64,000 nucleotides of DNA from Rapana venosa (GCA_028751875.1 CM054140.1:31256393-31320392), one strand, 5' to 3'. Counted from the stretch's first letter, positions 9,816 to 21,510 are shown. The notes: generated by a model not told the origin, from the letters alone. Numbers and translations: made by a program.

Positions 9816-9979
9816 AAAACGTAGAAGAGAAAGGCCAACTGGTATTGTTTTTTTTTGTTTTTGTTTTTTTAATTATCTTATACAAGAAAACATGATACCA
9901 ACTGGCATGCATATGTATAAACTCTCTTCCTTTGTCTAGTCTTCCTGTAAACCTATCTCCATACCTCTATATTCTGGTA

Positions 9980-9996
9980 TAGATAGATAGATAGAC

Positions 9997-10029
<33 letters not shown>
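9980..10029. repeat. (TAGA)n microsatellite
   Basis: About 50 bp of TAGA with one CAGA variant. Confidence 0.95.
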
Positions 10030-10975
10030 TCTGAGCATGCGTGCTACGAGCGTTTGCGTGCACACCCACGTTCCACCTGCGTGCATGCTATGCTGTAAAC
10101 CTCACCCCCACCCCCACCCACCCAGAGAAAGAAAGAGAGTGTCTGTGTGTTCGGGGGAAGGGGGTGGCAACAAGAGGTCACCGTCAGCACTGACGTCCCC
10201 TGCTGCACGTGAAAAATGACCATGTTCACTCACAGAGGGGTGAGTACTGTCCTGCTTGGTAGCTAGACACTGCCCCCATTTCAGCTGTGACCGTGGCTGA
10301 CACAAGGTTGTGTGCTGGAAGAACATTCAGACTATGCACACTGTCGCCACTTTGGGGGCAGTTTGGACCTGAAACTACAGGTAACTGTTGTTCTTTTTTA
10401 TGTGTGTATGATAATGATTTAGTGGTTATTTCTAATTATGTGACAAGTTTAAAATGGGAACATATTGAAAAGATAGAAAATTACCAAGACTTTGTTATAT
10501 CCCCAGTTTTAAAAAAAAGAAAAGAAAAAGGATGATGCTGTGTAGATCATCATCATGGTGGGGCAAGATTTCCTGAGCATTTAATCCTGTGACTTAAATC
10601 ATGAGGGGGTTTTTAAAAAAAAGAAAGAAAGAAAGAAAAAGTTGGTTTATTATCATCAGGGTGGGGCAAGATTACTGTGTGCATCCACTCCAGCTTTGAC
10701 TTCTACTTTTAACTCCTTTTGGAGCCACTTCTGGGGCTTTGCATTGAAATCTTTCGGCAGTATCCAGCGCAAGCAGAGCAAGATTTCTGTGTAATTCCTG
10801 TCCTGTGAATTTGACTTCTACTTAACTCCTTTTGGGGCCATTGGGGCCTGCAATGTATTCTATAGGTCCTGGCTTTTGCAAGCTGAACTTGGAAACCATA
10901 TTTTTCGAGAAGTTCGAGCTACCCACCATAGCCTACTCTGCTACTGTAGTTACATGCTGCGCTTAAGATCTGACA
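10030..10975. other. No recognised gene; short internal repeats
   Basis: GGTGGGGCAAGATT-type segments recur near 10,558, 10,660 and 10,780, and TTGACTTCTAC with CTCCTTTTGG recurs near 10,695 and 10,810, suggesting an old roughly 115-bp repeat. A palindrome CGTCAG-CA-CTGACG lies near 10,180. A possible exon at 10,280-10,379 is bounded by CATTTCAG and CAG|GTAACT but encodes nothing I recognise. Confidence 0.4.
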
Positions 10976-11215
10976 GGGAACGGATGACATTTACAAAAGT
11001 GCATACACACAGAGACTGGATGAAAAAAGCACGTGAGTGCTTATTCCATTATCCTCCAAATAAAAGACTAAAAATAATATATACAGTGCAGGTTCGAGCC
11101 TCCCGCTGAGACGCCTGTTCCAGGGGATTTTCCCCCTGGTGTTAGCATCAGTGCTGTCTACATTCTCCGGAAAGTCCTTCGGATGAGACTATATAAATCA
11201 AGGTCCAGGTGACTG
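10976..11215 (+). mobile_element. Two adjoining SINE-A pieces
   Basis: 10,976-11,072 is a 3' tail (GGAACGGATGACATTTAC, GAGTGCTTATTCCATTATCC, AAATAAA). From 11,085 a second piece starts at a B-box-like GGTTCGAGCCTCC and continues into CCTTCGGATGAGACTATA. Order tail-then-body shows two separate insertions or a rearrangement. Confidence 0.65.
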
Positions 11216-11287
11216 AATAAAGCTTTGTAATTAAGTTGGAAAACAAAATTTAAACTCTTTTTAGAATGTAGATAATACGAGTTATAT

Positions 11288-11288
<1 letters not shown>

Positions 11289-11323
<35 letters not shown>
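11289..11323. repeat. (AT)n microsatellite
   Basis: About 34 bp of TA dinucleotides. Confidence 0.9.
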
Positions 11324-11324
<1 letters not shown>

Positions 11325-11414
11325 TATATAAGTTTTTGGGTCTTTTCAAACTTGGGCCCTGTGTAAGCCTATGAACGCAAGCTCACAGTAGGCCTAAAAC
11401 CAGCTCCCCCTTGG

Positions 11415-11640
11415 GAGGGACTGTACAGCTCAGTGGTTGACTGTTTGACTTCAATCCCATGGGTCGAAGTCATGAGTTCGAATCTCGGCTGCAGCATCTG
11501 GTTACGGGTGGTGATTTCACTATCTCACAAGTCAACTTCAAGTACAGACAGACCAGATAGTGCCTTAATTTACTTTGTGTACATGTATACAGATTATACA
11601 CATGCAGAAGACCATAAGTATATGAACATTAAAGAATATT
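11415..11640 (+). mobile_element. SINE-B copy
   Basis: tRNA-like head TACAGCTCAGTGGTTGAC (A box) and GAGTTCGAATCTCGG (B box), 45-60 bp apart as in a tRNA-derived promoter. The body has CACAAGTCAACTTC, then TACATGTATAC and CATGCAGAAGACC. The closest copy is 41,035-41,280. Confidence 0.7.
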
Positions 11641-12880
11641 TCGCCTTTCGGCAGATTTCTGCCTTTTTTGACAGGCTTCATGGCCGTTTTTGAGATGTTT
11701 AAATGCCTTGAGAAAAAGTGGGTATTGTGTACATGCATTAAAAAAAAATTAATGCATGTGTGTTGCTCGATTCTGGGGCAGCTGTTCTCATTTGGATTAT
11801 TCTCACATGGGTCGGAGTGTTACGACCACGGCTAAAGACGCTGCGCGCGTTCCTTGAAAATGTACCGTTTAAGGACTGTCGTGAGCCATTTGTTTTGATT
11901 TTTACTGACGGCTTGTGAAAATGCTCATGTGGCCAATATTTCAAAATTTGAACGGAGAAGAGTTTTCAACAGAAGGACCGTAGGATAACGCACCAATGCG
12001 TACAACAGTTACGCGAAGGTCGGAATAGTTTGTAAAAATTGACGAACTGGTATGAGTGATTTGAGTACTATTTGAAACCAAAAGTTGGCTTGCTGGTTAG
12101 ATTAAATGTGCTGCGATTGAGTCTTGGTAACTTGCACTTCGACATCTGAAACATGCGCGTGTGTGCACTGATGCAAGTATTCTATAGGCTAAAGATATGT
12201 CAAATCTTAAGATTCATGTGTGTGTGAGTGCGCGTGCATGTGCGTTTGTTGTCCCTTTTTGTAAGGCTTTTTTTTCTGTTTGGTTGTTTTGAATTGAAAA
12301 ATGATCGAAATCTTGATTGCTGATTTGGATGGTTTTAGCCTATGTAGATGCTTTTCTATGTACCCAAACTGTTGTAACTTGAGTGGGTATGTGAGTATAG
12401 ATCCAATCCTCATTCAGCCTCAACTTTTTTTCTGTCATTCAACTCATTGTCACCATTATCATTAATACATATCATTATTATTATTATTTACATCATAAGA
12501 GGGCTGAGTGTGGTTTATAGAAATTTTAATATTGCAAATTCGATCTGGGGTCTTCAGGAGTATATCTTGCTTTCCAAAAAGTAGGTGTTGCTTGAACTTT
12601 TATGGTCCACCATCCAGTGTAGATGGTTGAACAGGCCACTTGTAATTTCCAATGCACACATAATTATTTTTGGGAATTGCAGTTCTTATAATATTGAAGT
12701 GCTAATGTGCTTACAACCATAAAAAATTAAGCAGTATAGCTCAGTATATAAAAAAAATGCAGTGCACACGCTTGCACTAGAAATGAGATTATATAAAAAC
12801 TATGAAAATAGTAAACGGTGCTAATCACTATTCAAAATTAATTGATAAATTATAAAACTAACCAAAAACTTAAATGTTGA
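11641..12880. other. No recognised feature
   Basis: Unique-looking A/T-rich sequence. No supported ORF, repeat array or RNA gene was seen. Confidence 0.5.
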
Positions 12881-12883
12881 CAG

Positions 12884-13545
12884 GAACGCACCAGAAGATG
12901 ACATACACTATCTTCAGCCTCCCAGCAAAAGAACAGAAGGCCACCCTGCATATCAACGAGCAGACCTTGCTTGCAGAAGGAAACCCCACTGACCTTAGAG
13001 TGACTTTTGACCTGGTGAAAAAGTTAGCAAGAATGACCTGGGATGCAGATGAAATGTTTGAGTACAGCATAAATTAACATTAACAACATGGAGCGCTACA
13101 GCCAAATCTATGTTCACCAGAGCGGGATGCTTGAACTACAGCCGGACATCTTTGATGCCAACCTGAAGTCCCAGCCTGAAGTGAGGAGGCTTCTAGTTCT
13201 ACTGTTCAGCGCAGCATCCCTGGTGGTGGACCAAAAAACTTAAGTAGCCCTTATAGAAAGCCCCACACCCTCGAACCCCTTCACTGGCTTCAGACCCACT
13301 ACCCCGAAAACTCTGAACCCACTTCACAGTGATGGCTCTATGGCAGATATATGTTAGCTGCTGAGAACTCGACAACAGGAGCAAATTTGTCTACTCAAAC
13401 AAGACTGGCAACCAGACGATAGAATATTGCAGCCCTGCTCACTACATGAGACACTCCGACGAAAGAACAGCTCCGTAGAAACTTGGAGGACCTTCAACAT
13501 ATTGCTGCCTTCATTGCAAAGACTGTCAAATGCAAAAAATAAATC
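12884..13545 (+). pseudogene. Degraded jockey-like LINE, 3' end of reverse transcriptase
   Basis: The frame at 12,884-13,077 reads KMTYTIFSLPAKEQKATLHI, a gap, then LLAEGNPTDLRVTFD and KLARMTWDADE. This matches the post-catalytic region of jockey-group reverse transcriptases (TYTIFS, xNPTYLGVTFDRxLTW, RMTWGAD). A continuation at 13,091-13,150 gives WSATAKSMFTRAGC in another frame. Near 13,425-13,540 a frame with EHIAALL, then RRNLEDLQHIAAFIAKT, resembles the C-terminal end of such ORFs. Several frameshifts and stops and a shortened middle show it is dead. The catalytic domain and endonuclease are missing. Confidence 0.65.
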
Positions 13546-13699
13546 CTAACCCAGAAACACAGCACCAGCAAAAAATTAGGCCAACAAGCTTCTTGCAGCT
13601 GTTGCGTGTTGGTGTCGTTGCAACTGTGACACTGACAGGTGACTTCAACCATCATGTAATTGTGAGTATGATAAAACAAAGATTTTGATTTTGTAGGAT

Positions 13700-13704
13700 C
13701 TCTC

Positions 13705-13795
<91 letters not shown>

Positions 13796-13800
13796 TCTGT
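13700..13800. repeat. (CT)n microsatellite
   Basis: About 95 bp of CT with one CG interruption, ending in CTGTCTGTCTGTC. Confidence 0.95.
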
Positions 13801-13904
13801 CTGTCTTCATGAATTCAGTGAAAGGGAGGGAAAGGGAAAAGGTAGAGGAAGACTCCATGCTGAATATTGGATGAAATCTGATCACATCAGCCATCCCACT
13901 GAAA

Positions 13905-14285
13905 CTCGCACGCACTTTCACACAGGCACACAGACACATGCATACACAATGCTAGCGCTCCCACACATGCATGCACACACATGCATACAGGCGTGCACAC
14001 ACCCACACACTGAAATGGGCACTGCTGCTTTAGTGGTGATGCTTGTAATTGCCCTTCATGGGATGATTAAAGTGTTTTTGACTTGACTTGACACTATCCT
14101 TAGGGAAAGTACTTAAGTTGTATGAATTTCATGTAGTATGGAGAAATCTTGACACCAAACGCATACACACCCATACACAAACACACACACACAAAAATGC
14201 ACACACACAAATAACACACACACGCACACAGACACACATGCATGTGTGCATGCATGCACACACACTCACACTCACACACATACAC
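13905..14285. repeat. CA-rich low-complexity blocks
   Basis: Two imperfect ACAC/CATGCA stretches (13,905-14,010 and 14,160-14,285). No gene. Confidence 0.8.
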
Positions 14286-14286
14286 A

Positions 14287-14650
14287 CACGGGACAGCTTG
14301 GTGGTTAGAGCATTGCAGTCATGGTCTGATGACCCGAGTTCAAGCCACCACTGAGACTCACGGTCTCATGAATACAAAGGGATTTTTTCCCTAAAGTTAA
14401 ATTACTACCAGCCAACTCCACTTCACCATGAGTCCTTTGGATGAGACTATAAACAGGTCCTGTGCAAACACATGCAGAACATTTTGCACACACATTAACG
14501 TAAGCCTGTTCTACCTCTTGAAAGAGTAAGCCATTTGTGCTGGTAGGAACGGATGACAGACTTTACAAAATCACATGCACATGAGAAATTGATGTAAAAA
14601 AAAAACAAAAGTACATGAGTGCTTATTCCATGATACTCAAAATATGAGTA
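14287..14650 (+). mobile_element. SINE-A, near full length
   Basis: Head GGGACAGCTTGGTGGTTAG (A-box-like) and CCGAGTTCAAGCC (B-box-like). Body GAGTCCTTTGGATGAGACTA, GAACGGATGACAGAC, and terminus GAGTGCTTATTCCATGATAC. About 360 bp. It is a retroposon with pol III-type internal promoter remnants. Confidence 0.8.
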
Positions 14651-14676
14651 TTTAAATTAAAAAACAACAGAATAAT

Positions 14677-14679
<3 letters not shown>

Positions 14680-14710
<31 letters not shown>
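14680..14710. repeat. (CA)n microsatellite
   Basis: About 30 bp of CA dinucleotides. 14,711-15,190 after it has no recognised gene. Confidence 0.9.
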
Positions 14711-14711
<1 letters not shown>

Positions 14712-15190
14712 TCAATTATACAGTGTCATAAATGTCATGAAATGTTTGTCTTTATCAGGTACTAAGCAGCAGTCTCTGACCTCGCCTCAAAAGCCATGAT
14801 CCCACGAAATGATTTAACCATGTTAGGACCGTATTGATGAAAGGTAGGGATAGGATGAGACGGGGCTTTTTCTTGGGATCTGGAACATGAAATTTGCTGT
14901 CAGTCTTCAGAGTGGGGAGATTGTAATGTCCCAATATGTTTGTGTCGTCAAAGACTCCACAGCACACAAATTCAACATAACTCGGTCAAGGGTCCCAGGC
15001 TGGCGCTGAAATTAACGTGCCCCTTCCTTTTAGTTTTACCCTCTCACCCCGCCGTTTTGGTTTTTAAGTGCAGGTCCAGTGGTGGGTTTTGTTGTTTTTT
15101 TAAATTGTGCTGTCAGTTCGTTCTATAATTATCACAGGCTGGCCCCAGCTGAGCTGGAATTGGATGGGATGGAATAGATAGTAGCTGAAA

Positions 15191-15550
15191 GTGGGAGAAA
15201 CTGACAGCTGTGACTCGTGCATACTCCCAGATCCCACTGGACTGAGCCCGAGCATCTGCAAAAACATTCCATACATTTGTGAGTCTACAATAACCCGTGA
15301 CATCCGAAACATTGCAGGGAGACTGAACATAGAGCCATCATTATTTGCAGTAATCCACCATTCAACATCACAATTCGTACTGAGGTAAATATGCAAAGCC
15401 ACCAGCCATGCCACTGCTGCCTTGAATGGCTGGTTGACACTCAGGTATGACCAGACACCACCCAGCTGTGAAACGCGTTTACAATGCTCGCCAAAGGCAG
15501 GAGCTCGGGTCTCACCTGTACATTTTGCACTCAAACCAGATTTTCCTCTC
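15191..15550 (+). pseudogene. Death-domain-like exon remnant with in-frame stop
   Basis: One plus-strand frame encodes a death-domain-like pattern. Around residues 35-55 is TITRDIRNIAGRLNI, then EPSLFAVIHHS. After a single TAA (15,386-15,388) the same frame continues ICKATSHATAALNGWLTL, then CETRLQCSPKAGARV. Death folds have a similar spacing: an I-A-x-x-L-x-I helix, a hydrophobic Phe/Ile position, a helix with A-x-x-x-L-x-x-W, and a final helix ending x-AG. A GAG|GTAAAT at 15,382-15,390 could instead be a splice donor, so the stop may lie in an intron. The minus-strand open frame over the same bases (15,100-15,552) has no recognisable features. The fold call is pattern-based and uncertain. 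Confidence 0.35.
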
Positions 15551-15664
15551 AAAGTTCATCCAGCTTGCCGCCTTTGCCATTTTACTACTGTCGGATGCCT
15601 TCAAAAGATCACTGGGCGCCAAGTTCAGATTGCTGTACTCCTTGCCAAAAATAGAAAATAGAAT

Positions 15665-15925
15665 TTTAAAATATTGATAAATGGAAATAAAACTTTAAAA
15701 ACTAAACTAAATAGAATAAATAAAATCTTTAAAAATAAAATGAAATACAATTTAAAACCTTAAAAACTAAACTAAATAGAATAAATAAAATCTTTAAAAA
15801 TAAAATGAAATACAATTTAAACTCTTAGAAACTAAAATGAAATACAACTTTAAAACAAAATGAAATAAAATAGGGAAATAAAATAAGAAAGAATAAAAAT
15901 AAAATGAAGTAAACCAAAAAAAGAA
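15665..15925. repeat. A-rich tandem repeat (AATAAAATCTTTAAAAATAA units)
   Basis: A segment of about 65-70 bp (AATAAATAAAATC, then AAAATGAAATACAATTTAAA) occurs twice in tandem near 15,712 and 15,780. Diverged A-rich copies follow to 15,925. Confidence 0.8.
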
Positions 15926-16039
15926 TATCGGGGAATAAATCAAGGAGAGCAATCTCGGTGACAGTGATCTTGGCATCTGAAAACACAAGCACCTCACCCT
16001 CACCTATCCCATTGTCAAGTAGACCTTTGGAGCACCACT

Positions 16040-16330
16040 GAACATTTTTTCAACCAGCCTCCTCAACTCCTTGGAGGGGTTCAGCTTTCCATCACAAGTC
16101 ATTCCACTCAAGGCCCATCCATTCTCCGATATGGCCTTCCAATCATTTCCTCTGCCACTTCACCTCCCTCCTTGTACCATTCCCTGTAGGACAGTCTTGG
16201 CCAGTCCAGATGCTCGTGTGACGTGCCTGTACCATTTCCGTTTGCGTTTTTTCACTAAAGATAGTTACGTGTCATGGATTACGATTCGTCACCTCCCTCA
16301 CATTTTGAAAACATGCCCTTATTTTCCTTC
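16040..16330 (-). pseudogene. RTE/L1-like endonuclease-RT fragment, C-terminal part
   Basis: On the minus strand one frame reads VKKRKRKWYRHVTRASGL, then AKTVLQGMVQGG. This is the familiar region W(F)GHVxRxSGLAKTxLQGxVxGxRxRGRPxKRW near the C-terminus of many invertebrate LINE reverse transcriptases. Downstream frames are shifted (EDWKAISENGWAF-like). Only the post-RT segment survives. Confidence 0.65.
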
Positions 16331-17411
16331 CCATCCTTTATTCCACCCGGATACTAACTTGGTGAGTCATCATGCGGATCATGTAGGAGTGGTCTCTTCA
16401 CATCTCGCTGGATCAATTGGGAGTTGCTTCTAAGTCTTAAGGGAGTGGGACGATCATCTGCCAGGAGTGGGGGCTATCATCTCATTGGCTCCACCAAGAC
16501 CTTGCATGTGTAAGTACATTGATGAAACTGTGTACAATTAAGCCACTTTATTCTAATACATGATTCAGGTATTGGTTGCACATGGTATGTCTGTTTAGCC
16601 AAAAAAACTAAAACAGAACAAAACAAAACAAAAAACCATATTTTTTTAAGTTTTAGGTTTTTAATTGTTAAGAGTTATGTTTGCTTGCTGCTGTCATGGC
16701 TGCATATATATTTTACAATGGAAAGTATTTTTATGAATTATCAAGAAAAAAAATTGTGTGGAAATACTCTAAAATCAGAATAAGTTCATGGTCCATTGTA
16801 ATGAGTTTGAATGTTTAATGCTATAAGCTGATAAACTATTTAATTTGACTGAATTTAAATGTGACTTTGTGAAGCACTGTCATTCAATCTGTCAAAGTGA
16901 TGAAATTAAATCAATGTAATATCCAAACCAGTACTATATTTGGGGTTTCCAGTCGACTGATGACTTAAATGCTTTCAGGGGCTGTGGGGCAGAATCAAGT
17001 GACCTGACGTGTGGGGTGGCAGTCATAACCTGCATTTTCTGAAAGGGAGGTAAGGTATTGCATTTTTGCTTTCATTTTTTTTGTCCTTTATCTCAGCCTG
17101 AAATTTCTTTTTCATTCCTCAGCTAGAAGTGTTGGTGTAATTTAAGCAACACTCTCAGTACTGTATCAGAAAAGTAGTTGATGCTCAGCTTTGTGGTTCC
17201 AGCATTCCCATTTAGCCCATAGGAGCTAGAGTTTTAAAAAAATTTAAAAAAGCAAAATCAATGGAAAAGCCTTTATGGGATTTGAACCAACGATCTACCA
17301 ATAGGGAGTCCAATGTGGTACTTAGTACGCTATGGTTGCTGGTTTGATTTTTTTTGTTTTAATGTAAAGTCATCGTTTAGTTCAAATGTTAAATGCTTTT
17401 TTCTGGGTTTT
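16331..17411. other. No recognised gene
   Basis: A/T-rich. A possible exon at 16,979-17,049 (TTTCAG acceptor, GAG|GTAAGG donor) is discussed as a finding. No supported gene. Confidence 0.4.
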
Positions 17412-17415
17412 TTTT

Positions 17416-17482
17416 TCTATTCCTCAGCTAGAGCTTTGAGGATTACCAACAGTGAGATTTTTTGTTTGCGAGCATCTCCCCT

Positions 17483-17526
<44 letters not shown>

Positions 17527-17563
17527 CGCTATTAAGGTAGCCGCGTTCCAACTTCAAGGATTT
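17416..17563 (+). repeat. Repeat D copy carrying a 42-C run
   Basis: TTCCTCAGCTAGAGCTTTGAGG, GATTACCAACAGTGAG, then C42 at 17,484-17,525, then TATTAAGGTAGCCGCGTTCC. The homopolymer has expanded inside the element. Confidence 0.75.
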
Positions 17564-17769
17564 CTTCCTGTTCTACTAAAGTTTGCTTTACATCTATCTA
17601 ACCAGGTACCATACAAGCCGGAACAGTTCCAACCAAGTCAAGCACCACCAGTCACTGAATGGAGGAAAGCATCACAACTGTCACAAAGATGTACTTGCCT
17701 GCATGAAGCAGGTTAGAAAAAGTGTCTAATTTGCAACCAAACCATTAACAATTTTTGGTCTTGTTCCAA

Positions 17770-17816
17770 CCGTTTTTGCCCATCATTAAGGTAGCTGCAT
17801 TCTGACTTAAGGGATG
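17770..17816 (+). repeat. Repeat D right-half fragment
   Basis: CCGTTTTTGCCCATCATTAA followed by GGTAGCTGCATTCTGACTTA matches the right half of repeat D. Confidence 0.6.
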
Positions 17817-17876
17817 TCTAAAACACCAGCGTGCAAGCAAAGTTTTTGTTTTGTTTTGTTTTTACCATCTGCTTTT

Positions 17877-18095
17877 ACCAGCATGAATGGTCTATTCTTC
17901 TGTAAGGCAAGATGCTCTCCATGCAGTTGCACTCAGGGCTTCAGTTCATAGTCTCATCTGAGGGACTTTCAGGGGAGTGGAGACAGTACTGATGTTAACT
18001 CCGTGGGGAAAATCCCCTTGAACAGGTGGTGGCTAAAATCAAACCCTGGCTGTGAACGCAAGCCCAACACTCTAACCACTAGGCTTTCCCCCACC
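17877..18095 (-). mobile_element. SINE-A copy
   Basis: The core CTTCAGTTCATAGTCTCATC, then GACTTTCAGGGGAGTGG, GTTAACTCCGTGGGG and a minus-strand head (TAGTGGTTAGAG, reverse of CTCTAACCACTA). The 3' tail is missing. Confidence 0.65.
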
Positions 18096-19974
18096 CCCAC
18101 CCCCCATTTCATTTTCTTTTTAAATACATTGTGTTCCTTGTTACTTTAGGGAAAAAAAGTTGGTATAATGTAATGATTACAAAATAGAATATTCTGTGTG
18201 CTTTGTTTAGTCTTTGTGTACATTTGGAGACTACTTCATCTATGGAAAGTTGACTCTATCCAGAGAAGGGGTTAAAGGTTTGGTTTTTTTAAATCTTGAA
18301 ATATTGATTTTTAAATTAAATCTTCAAAAGTAAGGAAATCAAGCGAAACCATTTGAGCGTATAATGTAAGAGAATTATGACAGTCAGTACAGAATAATCC
18401 TAAATTTAATCTTTTTTTCAAAGTAACATGATTATAATTATTTAGCCTAGGACAGCGTCTGGATTTTAAATGTTACTGTGATTTGAACTAATAAAGAGGA
18501 ATTATGATAAAGTCTGTAACAAAAAAATCGTAATTTTTTTCAGAGCAACATGATTTTAGATAAGTAGCCAATACAAGCCATCTGAGCTTTGAATGTTACT
18601 AATTGAGACTTTCTTGCTTTCAGGAGCCGTGAGGCTGAAACCAAATGCCACGTGTGTCATGGCTGCCATCCTGAACTGTGGAGTTTGCTTTGGTAGAGTG
18701 GTATGACTGCAGGCAAGGTATGAAATTGTAATCATTCGAGGTAATGAAACAAAAAAGTTAAAAGGAATGGGGTGTTATTTTGTGATTTTATTTCAAAGTG
18801 ATATCAAATCAGGATCTCGTCACAATGGGACACCAGTCATCAAGAACAATCCCACCATATCCTGAAGCAGATCGCCAAGATCTTGTGGAGCAGCTTACCA
18901 AGACTTACAAGGTGGATGTGAAACTTTAAAAAATGTGTATGAAACATGAGTGGTGAACACGAGGAAAGGAGCAGTTCACAGAAAGTACATCGTTACTCCA
19001 GGAATAAGCTTTATTTTTTATGACAACTGCATTTTTTTAATTGCAAGTTGCTTGATTTGAGCAAAGAAGTTGGCTTATGTGAAGTGCAAATTTTCAGTGA
19101 CAATTCCCCTCAATATGTTATGAATAATTATGTAACACTGCAATACACACTAGAGCAATTATAAACCCAGACAAAATAAATCACTGACCACACATTAGAG
19201 CGCAAGTATCGGCATACATTAGAACAGCAACAAACCCAGGCAAATGTCATCAATTGTAATCATTCTTAGAGCACATGTATCACTCCCACACTGGGGCAGT
19301 TATTGCTCTAGATGGTATGTGTGAATGAGGGAAAGCCATTTTCTGATTTTAGTGTTTACCTATGAAGAGATGCATAGAGCACTGAATGCAACAAAAAAGG
19401 AAAAGAAAAGGAGGAAAAACAAATTGTTGCAAAAAAAGGGGATCATCTTTTTAAAAGGTGCTTTACAATCTGCTTGTTCATGAGGCAAAATAAAACTGTA
19501 GACTAAAAGGGCAAAAGTAATCTTATTTTCAGACATAGGAAACTAGTGGAAGAAAAGATGCTGGATGGTGGAGGTTTTTCTGGGTTTTTTCTACAAGAAT
19601 TTTTACACTTCATATCATTCCAGATCTCTTTTGGAAGATCCTAATTTTCATTCCATTCTTTTACTTCAAAATGACTTTCATTTTTATACACACTTTTACC
19701 TTCAGTGTTACCCAGCTTGTTCAGCTTATATTTATTGGCAGGGTCCAAGTGTGTGTTTCCGTTTGACTGCCTTTAACTTCATCTTCATGGACACAAAGCA
19801 AGTGATTCTATCATTGTCTGCCCCTGGTATTGTTCTGACATTGACTGATATTTGCCAAATTTTGCCATTTGGTATTACAATTTTATGGTGACTTTGTTGG
19901 TGACATCCAAATGTATCTTACTCTGTTGGGGCGCTTTAAAAAAGTGTTTAATGATTATCTGCTTGGCAGAAGGT
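18096..19974. other. A/T-rich sequence without a supported gene
   Basis: Contains an exon-like block at 18,624-18,719 and a 34-codon open frame at 18,825-18,929, both unassigned (see findings). The 108-codon frame at 19,565-19,891 is Phe/Leu/Tyr rich and looks spurious. Confidence 0.4.
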
Positions 19975-19979
19975 AGCAA

Positions 19980-21510
19980 GCGTATCTTCTCTGTAGTTGA
20001 GCCATGGCCAAAGGACCAGTACCACAGAAAAGATGTCTACAGAAAACTGAAAAAAGAGATAAAGATCACAAGAGATGAAATTTATGGTTAGAAAATGGAT
20101 GCTTAACAATAACCATTGCAAATGCTGTAAGAAAGGCAAGAGTTTTTCTGGCAAATTAAAAAAGTAAAAGGAAGTAACCTGTCATTTCAAAATCAAAGCT
20201 TAAATGACAAAGGTGGGAAGACTAACGGAAATGAATCGGCTATTAGACAGGAGGCATGAATATGGAAAAGAACCGTTTGACGCCAACAGCACTCATGGTG
20301 GATTTACATGCAACATAGATTCGCAAGAGCTGGAACCTTTGCCACTGAAGGAAGAAGTTACTGATTCCATCAAGCAAGTAAAAGAAGGCAAATTGCCTCG
20401 AATGGACAACTTGCCAAAGGAGCTTTCGAAGAACTCAGGCCCTTCCAGTTTCACAGCTTTACGTCATCTATGCGAAAGAATTTGGGAGACCTGCCTATAG
20501 CCAGCAAATGGTAGGAATTTGTCATGCTCCACAAGGGCGGGGATACTAAAGACTGTGGCAATTACAGAACAATCAACTTGATAAGCCACACAAACAAAAT
20601 TCTGATCATCTTCAACAGAATGAAAAGATCAGTAAGAGACACCCGATTGTCAGGCAGCTTTTCAGCATATATACAGAAATGATTATGAAAACGGCAGACA
20701 TAGATGACATGACATTAATGTACAAGGCAGCACATTACTATTCTTGGGTACACTGGTGATACAACACTCATGGCCATTGATATCTCAAGCATGAGAAAAA
20801 TTCTCTACAGAGTCGATGCAGAAGCAACACTGCTGGCCGTAAGTTCAATGCCCCAAATTGATGCACACATCAGTGGTACAGTCACCCCTTGGAATATCAA
20901 CATCAATGGATCTGAAATACATTCTTTCAAATATCTAGGCTCTGTAAAAAAAGAAAAATAATAATAATGGATCCTGTCTACAAGACATCAATGCCAGAAT
21001 TGGTATGGCCAAGCCAAAGATGATTCAGCTTTAAACATATGGAAAGACAGGCGTATCTAAATATCTAGAAAATAGAATTCTCAAAACACAATGGCCTGTA
21101 TTGCTGTATGGGTCAGAAGCCTGAAAGCTACAAAATATGGAGACAAAATAACCGCAGCCAGAATGTGGTTCTACAGGTGACTGTGGTCAGACGGGAGAAC
21201 AGATGAAAGTATTCTTGAACTCTTGGTGCAAAAACAAATAGCTGAAATTGATGAGCACACACTGAGATGTGTTGATCATGCAAACAGAAATGCCCAGAAA
21301 AATCACAAGACGGTTCTGCAAGGAAAAGTTGAGGGCAGAAGGAAAAGAGGCAGACCACTAACATCCTACATTGCCAACATCACTGAGATCAGTGGTCTGG
21401 GAGGAGGGCTACAGGAGATCGAGGAACTCGGCAGACAGACGGAGAGATGGCGAACCCTGGCAGCACTGCGTGGATTTCCTACCAACGACAGCGGTGATGG
21501 AGACAGTTGA
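19980..21510 (+). pseudogene. Degraded endonuclease/reverse transcriptase LINE
   Basis: Segments of a LINE ORF2 survive in shifting frames. About 19,980-20,090 reads KDVYRKLKKEIKITRDEIYG. About 20,204-20,500 reads MTKVGRLTEMNRL, then LPLKEEVTDSIKQVKEGKLP and DNLPKELSK (the K-x-GK-x-x-GxDNxPxE motif before RT). About 20,770-20,960 reads INGSEIHSFKYLGS. About 21,223-21,507 reads EIDEHTLRCVDHANR, then KTVLQGKVEGRRKRGRPL, ending in TERWRTLAA. The catalytic centre is disrupted and partly missing. The order matches the L1/RTE-like invertebrate elements often mis-annotated as craniofacial development protein 2-like. Confidence 0.75.

Noticed and set aside
15100..15552. 150-codon minus-strand open frame
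   Set aside because: No recognisable motif. The plus strand over the same bases carries the death-domain-like pattern, so this is treated as its antisense.
19565..19891. 108-codon plus-strand frame
   Set aside because: Phe/Tyr/Leu rich in T-rich DNA, no motif, no splice signals.
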